Below, one piece after another: positions 10,234 through 22,643 of a stretch of 64,000 nucleotides of DNA (positions within the stretch are counted from its first letter, which is position 1; each line of letters opens with the position of its first letter). Origin of the DNA: Melampsora larici-populina 98AG31 (Eukaryota > Basidiomycota > Pucciniomycetes > Pucciniales > Melampsoraceae); contig NW_006768779.1 of the NCBI RefSeq assembly GCF_000204055.1, positions 1,235,709-1,299,708 of the forward strand. Direction: 5' to 3'. A program made the translations under genes and the position numbers. The notes under the pieces are model-generated. The model was given only the letters and a program-made list of their open reading frames with translations. It ran no database searches and was not told the origin of the DNA.

Positions 10234-11825
10234 GACTAGAGGTCAAAACGAGAACAGTCAGCACCCTTGTTTGACTGGCAAGCAATTAATGCAGTGGAGA
10301 GAGGATATGGAAGGGACGTACCAAGGACTGAACCAGATCGAGATCGAAATTTATGAAAAAAAATTCGTGCAAAAAAAATGATGGTGGATGTGGTGGATGT
10401 GGGTAAGGATGTGGGAGAATTCCCAAATGTGGTTGTGAGATCGAGGTACGGGGCTGACCCAATCCGTGTTTGTCACTTTTCCGCTGCGCTGCACATCGGC
10501 TGTATTTGGGCGTGGTGCTGGGGGGGAAAACCAAAAAAAACGTGCCAGTAGGACACAAATTTCTTGAATAGCTGTACTTAAATCCTCAGCTATGAGCTAC
10601 ATACAGGTCTGCTCAGTTATCTGCTCACCTGGATAAGCAAAGCAAATGTGAAACATTCTACAACTTTGCCCAGATTGAGACAAGCATTTCAAAAAATCGA
10701 CTACTTATATCACAATGGTTACTCAGGAAATATTCATGAAGCTGTTTAACAGGGACATAAGGGGAATTTGGTCCCTAGGGCCCAGGTTCCCATGTGGGAG
10801 CCTTTTTAATACTGGCAATGCATTTGTTTGTATCAAGTATTCAAGTTGGCAGTCAGTGGCCTGCTTTAATATGGCCTGTAGCCTGGTCTCAAGGCCAGAA
10901 ACTGACTTGACCATTCTGAGATTGGGAAAGACCCTAACTCAACTGGTCAGACCATCCTTGGGCTCAGAACCCCCCTGTGGTGTACCAACAATATCTGCAC
11001 CCACAGATGACCAAAACACACCTTGATTGGGGACACAGAGTCATGTGTTGAATTTGGATCTTGGACAGCTCAGACAACCTTCTGCACAAAGGTGTCTTTG
11101 TCATCACTACTCTACTACAGCACTTTGGTAGCTCACATCAAGGCGGATCTATCAGATATCCCTCAGGATTTCTCCTCATGATTTCTGGTCTCACTATCAA
11201 TCAACCCCCTTTCACCCCCTTTCACCCCCCATTCTCCCTCATGACTCTGGTTGATGCTAGGACAGGGGGCTTGGAGGGGGATACAAAATCCTTGCTCAGC
11301 AATGTGGAGTACGCAAGAAATTCTTGAGTCTAATAACTCTATGGTCCTCCCGGACGCTCAGAGGGCCACCAGTTTCATGCAGATGGGCTAGATGCCTAAA
11401 GGTATTTTTTCATGAATGTTTTCCTTTCATGAATCATTCCTCTGACAGTTGCTTGTTGACGCTATCTGCTTCCGACATGGAGGGTTTGCACGGACAAAAA
11501 AGAGATGAAAGCCTGTTTATGATTGGTCCTAAATGAATCCATAACTCAATGTCATACCATGCTTTGACTAGATGGCTGATCTACTAAGGTGGTATTAATG
11601 CCAATAAGCACTTAAAAATGTCTTTGTGGTGTACTATCCATTAAAAATGTGGAGTTTAGAAGAGTTCCGATCATCAAATTGAATTTTACGAAGTGATCAC
11701 TCCAAGCTTTTACTGCACACTACGTCACTACAACGACCACCCAAACTAAACATAAACCATCACTCACCTTTCTATTCGATCACAAACACATCCACTCTCA
11801 ACCAATCAACCAATCAATCAGTATC
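10234..11825. other. Intergenic; repeat-like DNA and UGDH upstream region
   Basis: Several open frames of 60-100 codons occur but none shows a domain or splice-supported structure. 10700-11550 is less AT-rich and may be an old repeat. The last 180 bases, with C/A-rich and caatcaatca tracts, look like a fungal promoter and 5' UTR for the gene at 11826. Confidence 0.4.
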
Positions 11826-13852
11826 ATGAACCCAACAACACCAATCAAACCTGTCGAAATTAAAAAAATAGCTTGTATAGGAGCTGGTTTGTTCTTTCAT
11901 TCGATTTCATTCGATTTCCGTAATCTGATATCCTCAGTTTACCACTTTTGAAAACCCCAGGTTATGTCGGTGGTCCAACTTGTTCAGTAATCGCCTACAA
12001 ATGTCCTCATATACAAGGTACATCCCACAAATTAACATCCCATCAATCTCAAGTCTTTCATCAACTGATTCACAATCTCACTTTTCCTTCTTTGATAGTT
12101 ACGATTGTGGATGTAAATCATGATCGAATCAATGCTTGGAATTCAAATCAATTACCTATCTTTGAACCTGGTCTAGAAGAAATCGTATTCGAATGTAGAG
12201 GTCGAAATTTGTTTTTTGATACTGATATCGATCGGGCTATCAAAGAAGCCGATTTGATCTTTGTTTCGGTTAATACTCCTACTAAACAATCTGGTCTTGG
12301 TTCAGGTTCAGCCGCTGATCTTAGGTCAGTTAACTCTCTATTACCTTTGACTATCTTTACTCATATTGATCTGCACTTCTTTTTGCGAGGGATTTAGTTA
12401 TGTAGAACTATGTACAAGAAGAATCGCAACGATTTCAACCTCACCTAAAATAGTAGTAGAGAAATCAACTGTACCATGTCGAACAGCAGAATCGATGAGA
12501 AAGATATTAGAATCGAATATGAATCCAGATTTAAATATTACATTTGATATTCTATCTAATCCTGAATTTTTAGCTGAAGGTACTGCAGTTAAAGATTTAC
12601 TTAATCCTGATCGTGTTTTGATTGGTTCTTTACAAACTCAGTCTGGTAAAAGAGCTCAAGCTTCTTTGGTTTCGGTTTATGCTAATTGGGTTCCTATTGA
12701 AAAATGTGTGACTACTGGTCTTTGGTCTTCTGAATTAACAAAATTGGTACGTTTCTTTTCTTGGAAATCTATTTCAATTCCTACATTAAACCAACTTCTG
12801 ATCTTCCTTGGACTTGTTTTGATTGATCGTATAGGCTGCTAATGCATTATTAGCACAAAGAATCTCATCAATCAATTCACTTTCAGCTATTTGTGAAGTC
12901 ACAGGTGCAGATATAGATGAAGTAGCTTATGCTTGTGGTTTAGATGATCGGATTGGAAAAAAGTTTTTAAAAGCTTCAGTGGGATTCGGTGGTAGTTGTT
13001 TTCAAAAAGATATCCTTAATTTGGTTTATCTTTCGGAATCACTTCATCTTAAAGATGTAGCTGATTATTGGCGTCAAGTTGGTCATTTTTCATTTACTTT
13101 CATTAATTGTTTTTTTTGAGTTTCTGATCTGAGTTGATTCTCTTGATGAAAACTAAACCCATCCGTAGGTAATCTTAATGAATGAATCACAAAAAGTTAG
13201 ATTTACAACTCGAGTAGTCAAAGAATTGTTTAATACGATTAGAGGTAAAAAGATTGCAATTTTAGGTTTCGCATTTAAAAAAGATACAGGTGATACTAGA
13301 TGTTCACCTGCAATTACACTTGTACAACATTTTAGAGCTGAAGGAGCTCAGATTTCGATTTATGATCCTAAAGTTAATCATCATCAATATTGGATTGATT
13401 TAGTTGATAAAAACGTAGCAGGTGATGAACAACTAGGTTTGTTTTTTCTGATAGATTGGGGGTGTAGGATGGGGTACTGATTTCTTGTTGTTTTTTGGGG
13501 AGGATTTAGCTAGGAAACAGATTACGATTTGTGATTCGGCTTATGAGGCTTGTGAAGGAGCATCTGGAATTGTAGTCACAACTGAATGGGATGAAGTATG
13601 TTTCACCTTTCACTTTTCTCTCTTCTATGAATCCATCAAAGAATAAAGCGACTAATGTATGTGTGTGTTTGATTTTGATTTTGATTTAAGTTTAAAATAT
13701 TGGATTGGAAAAAGATATATAATCAAGTAGAAAAACCGGCAAGTATCTTTGATGGTCGAATTGTTTTAGATGCTGAAAGGTTAAGAAAGATTGGATTTAA
13801 AGTTCATGTGATTGGTAAAGGAGATGAACAAAGTGGTGAAAAGTATTCATAA
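11826..13852 (+). CDS. UGD1: UDP-glucose 6-dehydrogenase
   Basis: Cytosolic NAD-dependent enzyme that oxidises UDP-glucose to UDP-glucuronate, the precursor of UDP-xylose and other wall and capsule sugars. Eight exons (11826-11886, 11961-12017, 12099-12324, 12398-12746, 12835-13077, 13169-13436, 13510-13595, 13691-13852) give exactly 484 codons, 483 aa, slightly longer than typical family members. The Rossmann motif GAGYVGGPT spans the first intron. The catalytic Cys is in [10 protein letters not shown] (about residue 286). The C-terminal domain has the motif [19 protein letters not shown] and ends near [12 protein letters not shown]. Splice sites are canonical; the exon 5 donor (GTTGGT) is the weakest but is required to give WRQVILMN. 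The gene appears intact and is surrounded by unrelated genes. Confidence 0.95.
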
Positions 13853-16324
13853 ACACTCAAACCAAATCAAAAATTCAAAATCATTAGAGTTTCCTATTTT
13901 TTTTCTTCATTTCAAGAGTGGTATTTATTTTTATTTTTATTTTTATTTATTTATTTTATTTGAAGTTTTTCTATTTTGACATTTAGTTTGGACAATTTTT
14001 GATATTTTAATTGAAAATAATAATAATAATAATAGAGATAAGAAATATGTTTCTTATATGAAAAAAAAAGTTTTTGTTTCCCCAAAGATTGAGGTTTGTT
14101 TTCATTGCAAGATTGTTTATAAAAGAGACATAATTGTTCTTTTTGGTTTTTTTCTTTGTTGGGGGGGTTAAAGTTTTGTGTAGCTTTATTTTGTTAACTT
14201 TTTTTTGGTGATGATTGATTATTTTTTGGTTTTTGAATGGTCATTGAGAATAAGAATGTGAAAGTTTAATTGAATTTGAAAATCAAACAGAGTTCAACTT
14301 TCTTTGTAAAAGCCTTAAAAGGAATATAGAGGCCTTCAACCTGGAAGGTCTTAATGGTGTTTTGAAAGAATTCTGTAGTTATCAGAATCCAAGGGCATAC
14401 ATTGACTGAAGCAAGATCATATCGCCAGATAATTGATCCTGAACTGGTTGATAGCCCTTGACAAGGTATTGTCAGACTAGGTAAATGGTGCAAAGCCGCC
14501 AACATTACATTGGTACTTATGCCTTCCAAATTCCAATCCCTGGCAGTCCTGGTACAAAAAGTCAATTTTCACCTGCATTCAACTTTGTACACCAATGTGA
14601 ACAAAATCAAGTAAAACCAATTGAGATAATGGAACTTGCCTTGATCAATCATCTCTAGGATTTTCTTTTTGACTTCATACACACTTGTGATCATCTTGAA
14701 TATAATGATGTCATGTTTGGTTTCAATATTTGAAAGGTTCACTTTTCTCTTTACTATTGTTTGCTTTTCTTTATTGAATTCAACCCTATTTCATTTTTTT
14801 TCAATTCTTCTTTACCATCAGCATTGTTATCATTTTATTTGATCAATGTGCACTGAATTTCTGAGGTGTTATTGCCGTCGTAAGTAAACCTCATGTAGTC
14901 CTTCTAAGCATATTTATATGAAGCAATCAAGTTACTTCTGATCCCATAATGTAGTGAGTCAACGAAATGAGAGTCTAGTGGGTATTTCAGAGGTTTGTGG
15001 GTGAATACTTCATATGTCAGGCTTTTTTTGTCGAAGGTGCTGCTTGGGATTGCAACTATGAGCCTCACTCATAAGTGATTCTTGAGAAAAGGTATCATTT
15101 CAAAGAAGTAGCTTTCTCAGTTAGTTAATATTATGCAACTAAAATCTGTTTGTGCGTCATCGATGTATCTCGGTAACGGTTGGTCGTTGAGTACTTTTGA
15201 GCTCAGTACACTTCCCCACTCTTGCCCAGTGAACTTGGACGAGATTGAGAGAGGACATGGGGTAAGCTTTATGGCTACAACGTGGTTAATAATAACAGGA
15301 TGAGTGGCATTGCGAATCGGTTGCTTCACGAGCGATAAGTTGAGGATAAGTAAGACAGCATTGAACCTATGTATGATTTGGTCACGAAGAAAAAGCACCT
15401 GCACGACTGATCATCTTAAAAGTAGCTAAATAAGCACGTGGGTCAGACATCACGTTATTTTTCGGCTCCTGCTCAGTAGCACATTGACCCTATTGAAAAT
15501 TGCACACCTCGACAATGCGAGGCTTCGGGTGACAAGGTACAACTACCAGCTAAGGCAATTTACACCACTTGGGCTTTCGAGTCCTGCATAAAAAATACCA
15601 AATGATATCAATTTGTGAGGCTTAACTGGCAATTTTTTGTCCTTCAAGCAAAGGGACAATTACATAGGTTCAACAAAGGGAAGCCAACAATGTTCTCGTC
15701 TTATCTCAACATGCCATTTACATGGTCAAGTGTCATCTGACGATGGAGACATCCAACAATTTGAAAGCTGTCTCGATAAACCACATTTCGGTTGCCGAGT
15801 AGCCGGTTTCTGCCCTCGCTGCTTTTGCTTTCGAAAGGATAAACTGTCAAGGGAGCTGAACGCTATACATCTTTGAACCACAAGGGGGGGACGCAAAAGG
15901 CTTGGTTGATAGTGTTGATATATAAACTACCGAAGGGTTTGTCAACTCTTTTAACATTTGTCACCTCAACTGATTCATCACACCTATCGTCTGAAGATCT
16001 TGGGTCGGTCACGTTGATTCAAGTCCTTTTCGCTCTTCTGAACTCCTTTCAGGTATCAAAAAACGACAGCCTCGTAATCCCTATATAGCGTCAATTTCTA
16101 GCCAGTTTATTCCATTCCGATTGTCCTCCTCGTCCAAGTATAACGTAAGTTATGGGTTTTATTCACCATATGACCGTTTCCTTATATCTCCTGAGCACCT
16201 GGGGGCAAGAGCTATTCCACATTCCCAAAACATTATCTGATAAACTATGATTTCCTTTAACAGTCCCACACATCAATAAACGCTAAACCAACCAAGGAGT
16301 CCAATCCATTCATTCCAGTCTCCA
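13853..16324. other. Intergenic, no gene recognised
   Basis: Begins with an AT-rich 3' region of UGDH (including ttatttt runs near 13930). The rest has only short frames without motifs. The segment before 16325 should hold the promoter of paralogue A. Confidence 0.4.
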
Positions 16325-17810
16325 ATGCCTAGATCATCCAATAACAAGCTTTCAAGGAGTAAATTGCTCTTGGGATTTATTCCTAAAATACTTTTTTTAT
16401 CTTTTCTTTCGTTCGCTTCCACCAAAGATTCAGAAGACAAAAATTCCGTCGGATCAATCAAAAAGAGATGCGTATTTATGGGTAAGTTAAAAAACTCACT
16501 TTATTTCACTTTATCATAACATTTCCAATATATTCCACCAAATTTTATTCGTACCTGATGGTTTTATGTTTGATAATTACTCTTTTTTATTTAGATGATG
16601 GATTCGAATTGAAAGATTGTGGTAATGCTCCAACCCAATCAGAATTTGCTGAATTTCTCAAAAGACAAGCAAAAGAAGTAGCAAGATTAGCAAGAGAATT
16701 TCGTAAGTCAATTTTTATATAGAAGAATTATCATGATCAATTCAAGAAAAATCTACATTCATAAAATTGACTCTTGGTTTTGATTGTTTTTTTTTTCAAT
16801 AAAACAGCTTGCGGTTATACATATTGCCCTAAGTTTAAGAGAGATTTAGAATTCATTTATAAGTCTATTGAAAAGCACGAGGATGAAGTTCGCTTAAAGT
16901 CCAATTCAGGTGATGTGAGTGATGAGAATTTGGATAATAGGGTTAGTGATTCCTACCCAAGCAATGTATAAAACAAAACAAAAAACCTTTCTTATTTGAA
17001 TGTGTCTAATTCCTGTTTATCATAAAATCCATTATCCATCCATGATCTCTACAGCACATCACCAAAGAAATGCTTGAAGAGACTCATATCAAAACTAATC
17101 ATCAGAATTCGGAAGCTTCGGATGTATCTATGAAAGGAGTTCACGAGAGAGAACCTATCAAACCTTCAGAATCACTTCTCTTGATGGCAGGCCCAACAAC
17201 TTTGCAAATACTAATCTCACCAAAACATCCGATTTACAGAGCTCCTGAAGCGTTCAAAGTACCCAGTTCGAAATTGCTTGGGGAAATCCCGAAGACCAAA
17301 GAACCAAAAGTGGGTACATTGAGATAAGAACGCTTCCAGAAGACTCTGATAGCATATTGCTCATCATGAATTTTCTGAAATCTAGTATGAAGAGAAAGCT
17401 GAAGACAGGAAAGAAAAACCCAAGACTCAAAGCGCAGATTATCCTTGGAGTTCTGACCAATTAGACCCAGAGATTTTAAAACATTTATTCACACCTGATT
17501 CATATAGTCTTCCTCCAAAAATAGACCAAGAGATGTTGAAACATTCAGTTACACCTGATTTAGATAATTCTCCACCAAGAATTTACAACTTACCTGAACC
17601 AGTCTCAGCTAGGGCGTATAACAGAGTTCCTGATGATTTTCAAGAAACTAGTTCTACTTCTATTGATGATCTTGTTCAGAATTTGGAACCTGAATTTGAT
17701 GAAGTGAGTGAGATTTGAATTTGTGAAATCAAATTTCTTACTGAACTTTTCTTTTGATTTTGTTTGAATTGAAGTATGGTGGCATGTCTTACAGTCCAGA
17801 AACAAAGTGA
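16325..17810 (+). CDS. Secreted four-Cys protein, paralogue A (343 aa)
   Basis: Six exons (16325-16481, 16595-16702, 16808-16965, 17055-17309, 17386-17703, 17775-17810) give exactly 344 codons. A hydrophobic stretch (LLLGFIPKILFLSFLSFAS) near the N-terminus suggests secretion. A conserved domain follows: C-x-F-x-D-D-G-F, KDCGNAP, EFLKRQAKEVARLA, then PCGYTYCPKFKRDLEF. The gene at 33703 has the same domain with the same intron positions and phases (1, 1, 0), and exon 2 is 108 bases in both. The tail is different: acidic, with a twofold repeat around EILKHLFTPD and EMLKHSVTPD. Exons 5 and 6 both begin with a Tyr codon after a phase-0 intron, ending YGGMSYSPETK. No known family is recognised. 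It is a candidate secreted effector; its function is unknown. Confidence 0.75.
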
Positions 17811-18594
17811 AACCAGTCATCAAAACTCATGAAAGATTTGGATTGTGGTTTTCTTTTATGGAAAGAAAAATCAAGATTGTTCTACTACTCTTGTTTGTCA
17901 ATTCATTCTATCTAAACTTGATTAGATTTTAAGATTCATTAGAATTGAAATTGATGAGTAGAATCACTTGATTTGATGTTAAGCAAGACTGTTAAAACCA
18001 TTGTAAATAATTGATTATCTTTTGAATCCCCTCTTTTGGTGTGTACAAATCCAAGCATTTCTTTACAATCATACCATGTAATCAAATCTTTTTCTTTGTA
18101 ATATTCATTGATCAACTGAAAACAAAATGAATTGAAAGAATTGAGTTCTCTCTCAATTTCTATTTGGTTTAACATTGCGAGATTTTATCAGGCTATTGAT
18201 AATATGGAGAGGTTGTGCCTTGGACACAGATAAAAGCAAATCCAGAGTTTATTTTGTGTAAGATTTTAGATTGAACAGTCTCAAATCAATCTTAGTTCCA
18301 CAAAGCCAAAGGAAGGGTGGTCCTTCTGCTTAACACAAGCTCAAATAATCCCACACTTGCCTAGCGGTGGGAACATTGGGATGGGTACCTTTTTTTAATC
18401 CATTGCCTCATGTGCTTTTAGAGCCTTACGGGTATCAAGCACTGCATATGTTTTTCAGCACCGGTAAAACCCCTCTGACTGTGTCAGGGGAAAGGTTACT
18501 GTTGGCTGTTTCATCTATTTTATATTTGGTATCAATATATTGAGGAGGCGCTAAAGGATGGTGGTTGATAAAGGAAATTGATTAGGTAGTTATT
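17811..18594. other. Intergenic, no gene recognised
   Basis: Region between paralogue A and the LINE relic. A minus-strand frame (17939-18175) is AT-rich and has no recognisable feature. The LINE reverse transcriptase that would be expected here is absent. Confidence 0.4.
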
Positions 18595-21493
18595 CTACTG
18601 GAGGTTGTCTGTTGTCAGGTGTTTTTCTTCTACAATTTTTGCCCAGACCCAGCGGCTTTTCAGTTGCCAAGTGTTATTGCATTGAATGCAGTATTCTCGC
18701 AGATTTCTGTCAAACTTGTCAAACTTGTGCTGTTTTGTTAGCTTTTGGATTTTGGGGAATGAAGTGGTGAGATCTGTGAGGAGGGAAGCCATTTGGACCT
18801 TGTGCCAATTCATTCTTCCCTCTTCCTTACTGCTTGTGTTTTTATTGTTTTTCCTTGCAGTCATGGTGAATGTGGTGATTAGAGACTGGTGGTTGGAAAG
18901 GTGATTAGTGTGGTGGTTGCTGTCAATTATATGTAAACACATTGATGGATTCATTGACCCATAGTATGTCAATGGTGGTTCCTTTTGTGTTAGCCAAGCT
19001 TGGCCCAAAGGTTTGTAGGTGATCTTAACTAGTGACCCCATTTGATCATGAGGTCAACTAATTGGTCTGCTAGTGATTCATGGTTGTTGCTGTGTGCTCA
19101 ATTCCATGTATGTGAATGTAAGTTTGAGTTGGTAATTCTTATTTCTGGTAGTTGCTGTAGTTCTGAATCTAAGGGTAGAGAAGTTGTCAGCTTGTCCCAA
19201 GCTTCAAATCCTTTTAAGGTGTTGGAAGGGTTGTAGACACTGAATATAATGAATGTGAAACCTGTGATAGTCATAATGCTTGTTGCCAAGTCACATGATG
19301 GGGTGGTAAGTGGGTTGATGGCTGCTGTCAAATATATATACGTGCCCTTGGGTGTCTGTTTTCATTCAGTGCAGCCAGGGGGAGTGAAATTAAAGTCCAG
19401 TTGGTCTGATTTGGTGGTAAATAGTCAGTCCTGTTTATGGTGGTTCTTGAAGAGCTATGGTTCATGACACCAAAGATAATGAAAGCCCTGAAGAATTGAG
19501 AAATTCTATGCAGGCCCAAAATACTCAACTTGGCAAGGAGCCAAGGTGATTTTTGAGATGCTCTCATCCAGAGTATCTCAAAAGTAGCTTTTGAGTGATG
19601 GTACATTGATATGGTCTAAACAGATCATCTTTACAAAAATACATAAAATTTGAAAATTTTACAACTCTTTCATAATAAACCTAAAAAAAGTTGTCCAATC
19701 ACTCTCAAAAGTAACTTTGGTGCCTCATCAAATTGAGTACTCAAGGCCTGCATATTATTTCAAAAAAATTTGGACCTTTCATTGTCTTTGGTGTTGTGCA
19801 TCATAGGATAGAAAATTTGTTGGTCAATCTGCAATTAAAAAGGGAATGTGTTACATGTTTTGAATAGAAACAATTAAGTTGTAATATTGCACTTGTGTTG
19901 TGTGAAGTTAGTATTTCTCATAGTCGTGTTTTGATCATTGGGAAATATTCATGTTGTTTTCTTCTACAACTACCAAGTATGGTGAACTACTTGAGTTGTG
20001 AGGGGGGCACTTGCTGCTATGATGGTTGGACATTCTGGGCTGAACAGGTGGTGTACAGAGTCTGCATGATTGGATTTAAAGAGTCCATTGATGTCAGCCA
20101 ATGGTTCCAACTTTACCTTATATCTTGCACATGCCATGCATTTCATATCAATTTGGCCTTTTTGAGGACAGGTATAAGTATGGTGTTTTTTGCCGCAGTA
20201 TGGGCAAAAGGTGTCAATGGGGCATGTTGGAGCCGTATGACCTGACTTTGGCCAGTTGTAACAGCGCTGAGGTGGGGGACTTCCATCAAAAGTTTGGAGT
20301 TTACCCCTACCATGCCATATCTTTTGGGCTACACATTGCTGCACTTCCTTGTCACTGCTCAGGCCAATCAGTAACAACGAGTGCCTCTTTTCCTAATCTT
20401 CTAAGGCCTTTGGGTTGGGCCATCTTACGAATTTTGTTCCTCTGAGTAATCTATTGTTGCTCATTGGCAACTCTTTGTGGTGGTCCTGTAAAACAGGAGC
20501 AAAAGTCATGGGGATTCCATTGACTACAATTTCATGTCTAGTTTTTTTGATTCTGAGGTTCTTGAAAGATCCTTGTAATCAGAATCTGGACAAGGACCTG
20601 AATTTTGTAGTGTTTGAGGGGGTTACAAAATAAACATCTATATCATTAGATAGGTGATGCCAGACACTTTTTGCCTCAGTGGCGTTGTCATCTTCTGGCT
20701 TCATGTTTATGTTGTATGCTCCAAATGCCACTTTGATCTCTTGAATCAATTTTGCATTTGAAAGATTAGGGTGCATGAGTTCTGCGCTGACCTTGTGAAT
20801 TATTATCACATCAGACAACTGTGGTTTCAGCGTTTGTCGTCTTTGTGTTAGGTTTGAGATGATCAACGCTGTACGTGTTGTGCCATTGCCAGCGCATAAA
20901 ACAGGGTTTTGCTTGTCTTTGTTGGTGCTTTCTGTATGTTCTTAGGGGTGTGTACTTGCCCTCCTGCCGTGTGGAGGAGCCTGAGGGCAAACAATTTGGC
21001 TATTGCGTCAAGCTTGTACTCTGTCACCCTTCCCTCAAATATTATATCAAAGGGCTTTTGGGTTGGGTTCAGAATTGAAGCCGGAGTGTTAAAGTTGTGT
21101 CTTGCATCTTCATACATGAATTGATCAAAAACACCTCCTGTGAGTACTAGGACATCCGTGGCGGTGTCTACATTCACTTGGATCTTTTTTTGTAGTTTTG
21201 TTCTTTTTGGCCAATTTGAGAGAAGTTGAATCAGCCGTCTCTGGGAAAAGATGTTTGATGCACAGGGAGCAGGGGGTGCCTGTGGCTCCCGCTGCTTAGA
21301 TTTCAGCTTCAAAGACAGGAATGTTTGTTCTGGCTTGCTCTTTGGCAAAGCTACCCAGATCAGATAACATGCTGGAGGGTGATTGAGTAAGTCCCTTGTT
21401 AAGACTTGCTTTATCAAAGACAAGAGGTGTCAATGAGGAGGTCAATTTTGAGCTTCCTTGCGGTCCCATAGGGTTAATGAAGATGTTAGACAT
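18595..21493 (-). mobile_element. Tad-like LINE relic: ORF1 and endonuclease part of ORF2
   Basis: Read on the minus strand, broken frames from 21493 to about 19970 form an ORF1 (gag-like) protein. Its C-terminal part (19970-20377) has repeated Cys/His knuckles, including HTAPTCP, CPYCGKKHHTYTCP and KCMACARYK, as in ORF1 of Tad-clade non-LTR elements. Downstream, about 19606-18595, are pieces of an apurinic-type endonuclease: FTFIIFSVYNPSNT, then SNLHSHTWN (the position of the usual GDFNLHHPLWN motif) and a late NHQSLITTFTM. Many stops and frame changes show it is dead. No reverse transcriptase is found after the endonuclease, so the 3' half is missing. Confidence 0.7.
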
Positions 21494-21736
21494 GTTGCAA
21501 GTTGGAGGAATGACACTTGAAGTGTCTTCTTCCGGCCTTTGTCCGCCACACTTTCAACTTCCATGTTGCCCGTTATCATGTGATGAAGTCAATCAAGAGC
21601 GGTTAAAAATTCAGGAAGATGAGGTTTGGAAAGTTGGACAACTAATTGCGGAGCCACAGACCGGGTCCCATGGCAATGTAGCAAAATGTGGTGGGGAGCC
21701 ATTGTGGTAAGGAATTGTTTTGTGCCTCAAAAATAT

Positions 21737-21816
21737 GACTCCACTGGGGCTCGAACCCAGGACAACATGCGCTCAACAGTGTAAAGCAGGTGCTCTACCA
21801 ACTGAGCTATAGGGCC
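21737..21816 (-). tRNA. tRNA-Val(TAC)-like, with an apparent 8-nt intron
   Basis: On the minus strand the D arm (GCTCAGTTGGTAGAGC), a T arm with perfect 5-bp stem around TTCGAGC, and an anticodon loop beginning TTTACA are seen. That places TAC at positions 34-36. About eight extra bases after position 37 fit a short nuclear tRNA intron. The acceptor stem has one C-A mismatch and two wobble pairs, and the anticodon stem has one mismatch, so this could be a slightly degenerate copy. It lies just 5' of the LINE relic. Confidence 0.6.
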
Positions 21817-21989
21817 ATACTCAAAAAACCCAAACAGGATATTCGACACAGTCACGTCCGCACAAGCCGCAGACACCAAAAGCACTCAGTTGTGTTGATG
21901 ACACCATTCAACTTAGATCAACAAGGTCCACAATCTTGATCACTTCATCTTATCATCTGCTTTAGGTTCCTTCAGCTTGTACATAAGCC

Positions 21990-22130
21990 GTGTTGAAAAC
22001 TAACCTGGTTGACAAAAAACCCAGTACACTCAGTTACTTTTTTGGTGATAACTTTGTGTATTGAGTTGAAATTTTTTGACACCTCCTAGCCAAACTTAAC
22101 TAAGTCTCTCTTGAGCTTGAGCCACTAAAA
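21990..22130. repeat. Diverged relative of the MITE at 36029
   Basis: Shares acaaaaaacccagt, then taactttgtgtat.(g/a)agttga and a tttgaca.c(t/c)cc.agcca pattern in the same order as the element at 36029-36188. The ends are not preserved, so this is an old or partial copy. Confidence 0.5.
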
Positions 22131-22643
22131 CAAGGGACACAAGATGTTGATGTTTTTGGCATGAGATTGGCCAGGGCTTTTTGCAAAAAACTGGCCTTTG
22201 AATAAACCCTTTTTATACAATTTTAACATGTCTCCATCCCCAAAATTAAAAGATGTGTGTGAATTCTAATCCCAATATATTTCTTTATTCTAGAGATAAG
22301 ATGAGACTTGATGTTGAGGACTGTACACCAAAACCAAAATTTCAAGCACAAACCAATCAAATGTACTGTGAATTTCAACTTTTTGCCCTCAACAAATATG
22401 TATATATCTTTGGAACCCTAGAAGATATTGACAAGATGAGAGTTTCAAACTGTAGAGGTGATTGAGGTGTATGTTTTTTTATTATAGGGACAGACGCATG
22501 TCAAAATTGTATAAAAAAGGTTTATAAGGGGGCCAGTTTTTGGCAAAAAGCCTAGGCCAATCCCAGGCCAAAAAAATGAGATAGTATATAAGTTCCATGT
22601 TTGTGCGGCTCAAGTTCAAGAGAGACTTGGTTGAGAAGTCTGG
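22091..22643. repeat. Non-autonomous element with ~150-bp inverted arms
   Basis: The left arm 22091-22240 and right arm 22487-22643 are inverted copies. They match over the outer caagtctctcttga.cttgagcc, the middle gattggcc..ggctttttgc.aaaaactggcc and the inner ttttatacaatttt.acatg. The interior (about 245 bases) has no coding capacity. It looks like a long-TIR MITE or foldback element; superfamily undetermined. Confidence 0.7.

Noticed and set aside
18686..18904. Plus-strand frames across the LINE (also 19249-20445)
   Set aside because: They are antisense shadows of the LINE ORFs, which carry the recognisable Cys/His and endonuclease motifs on the minus strand.
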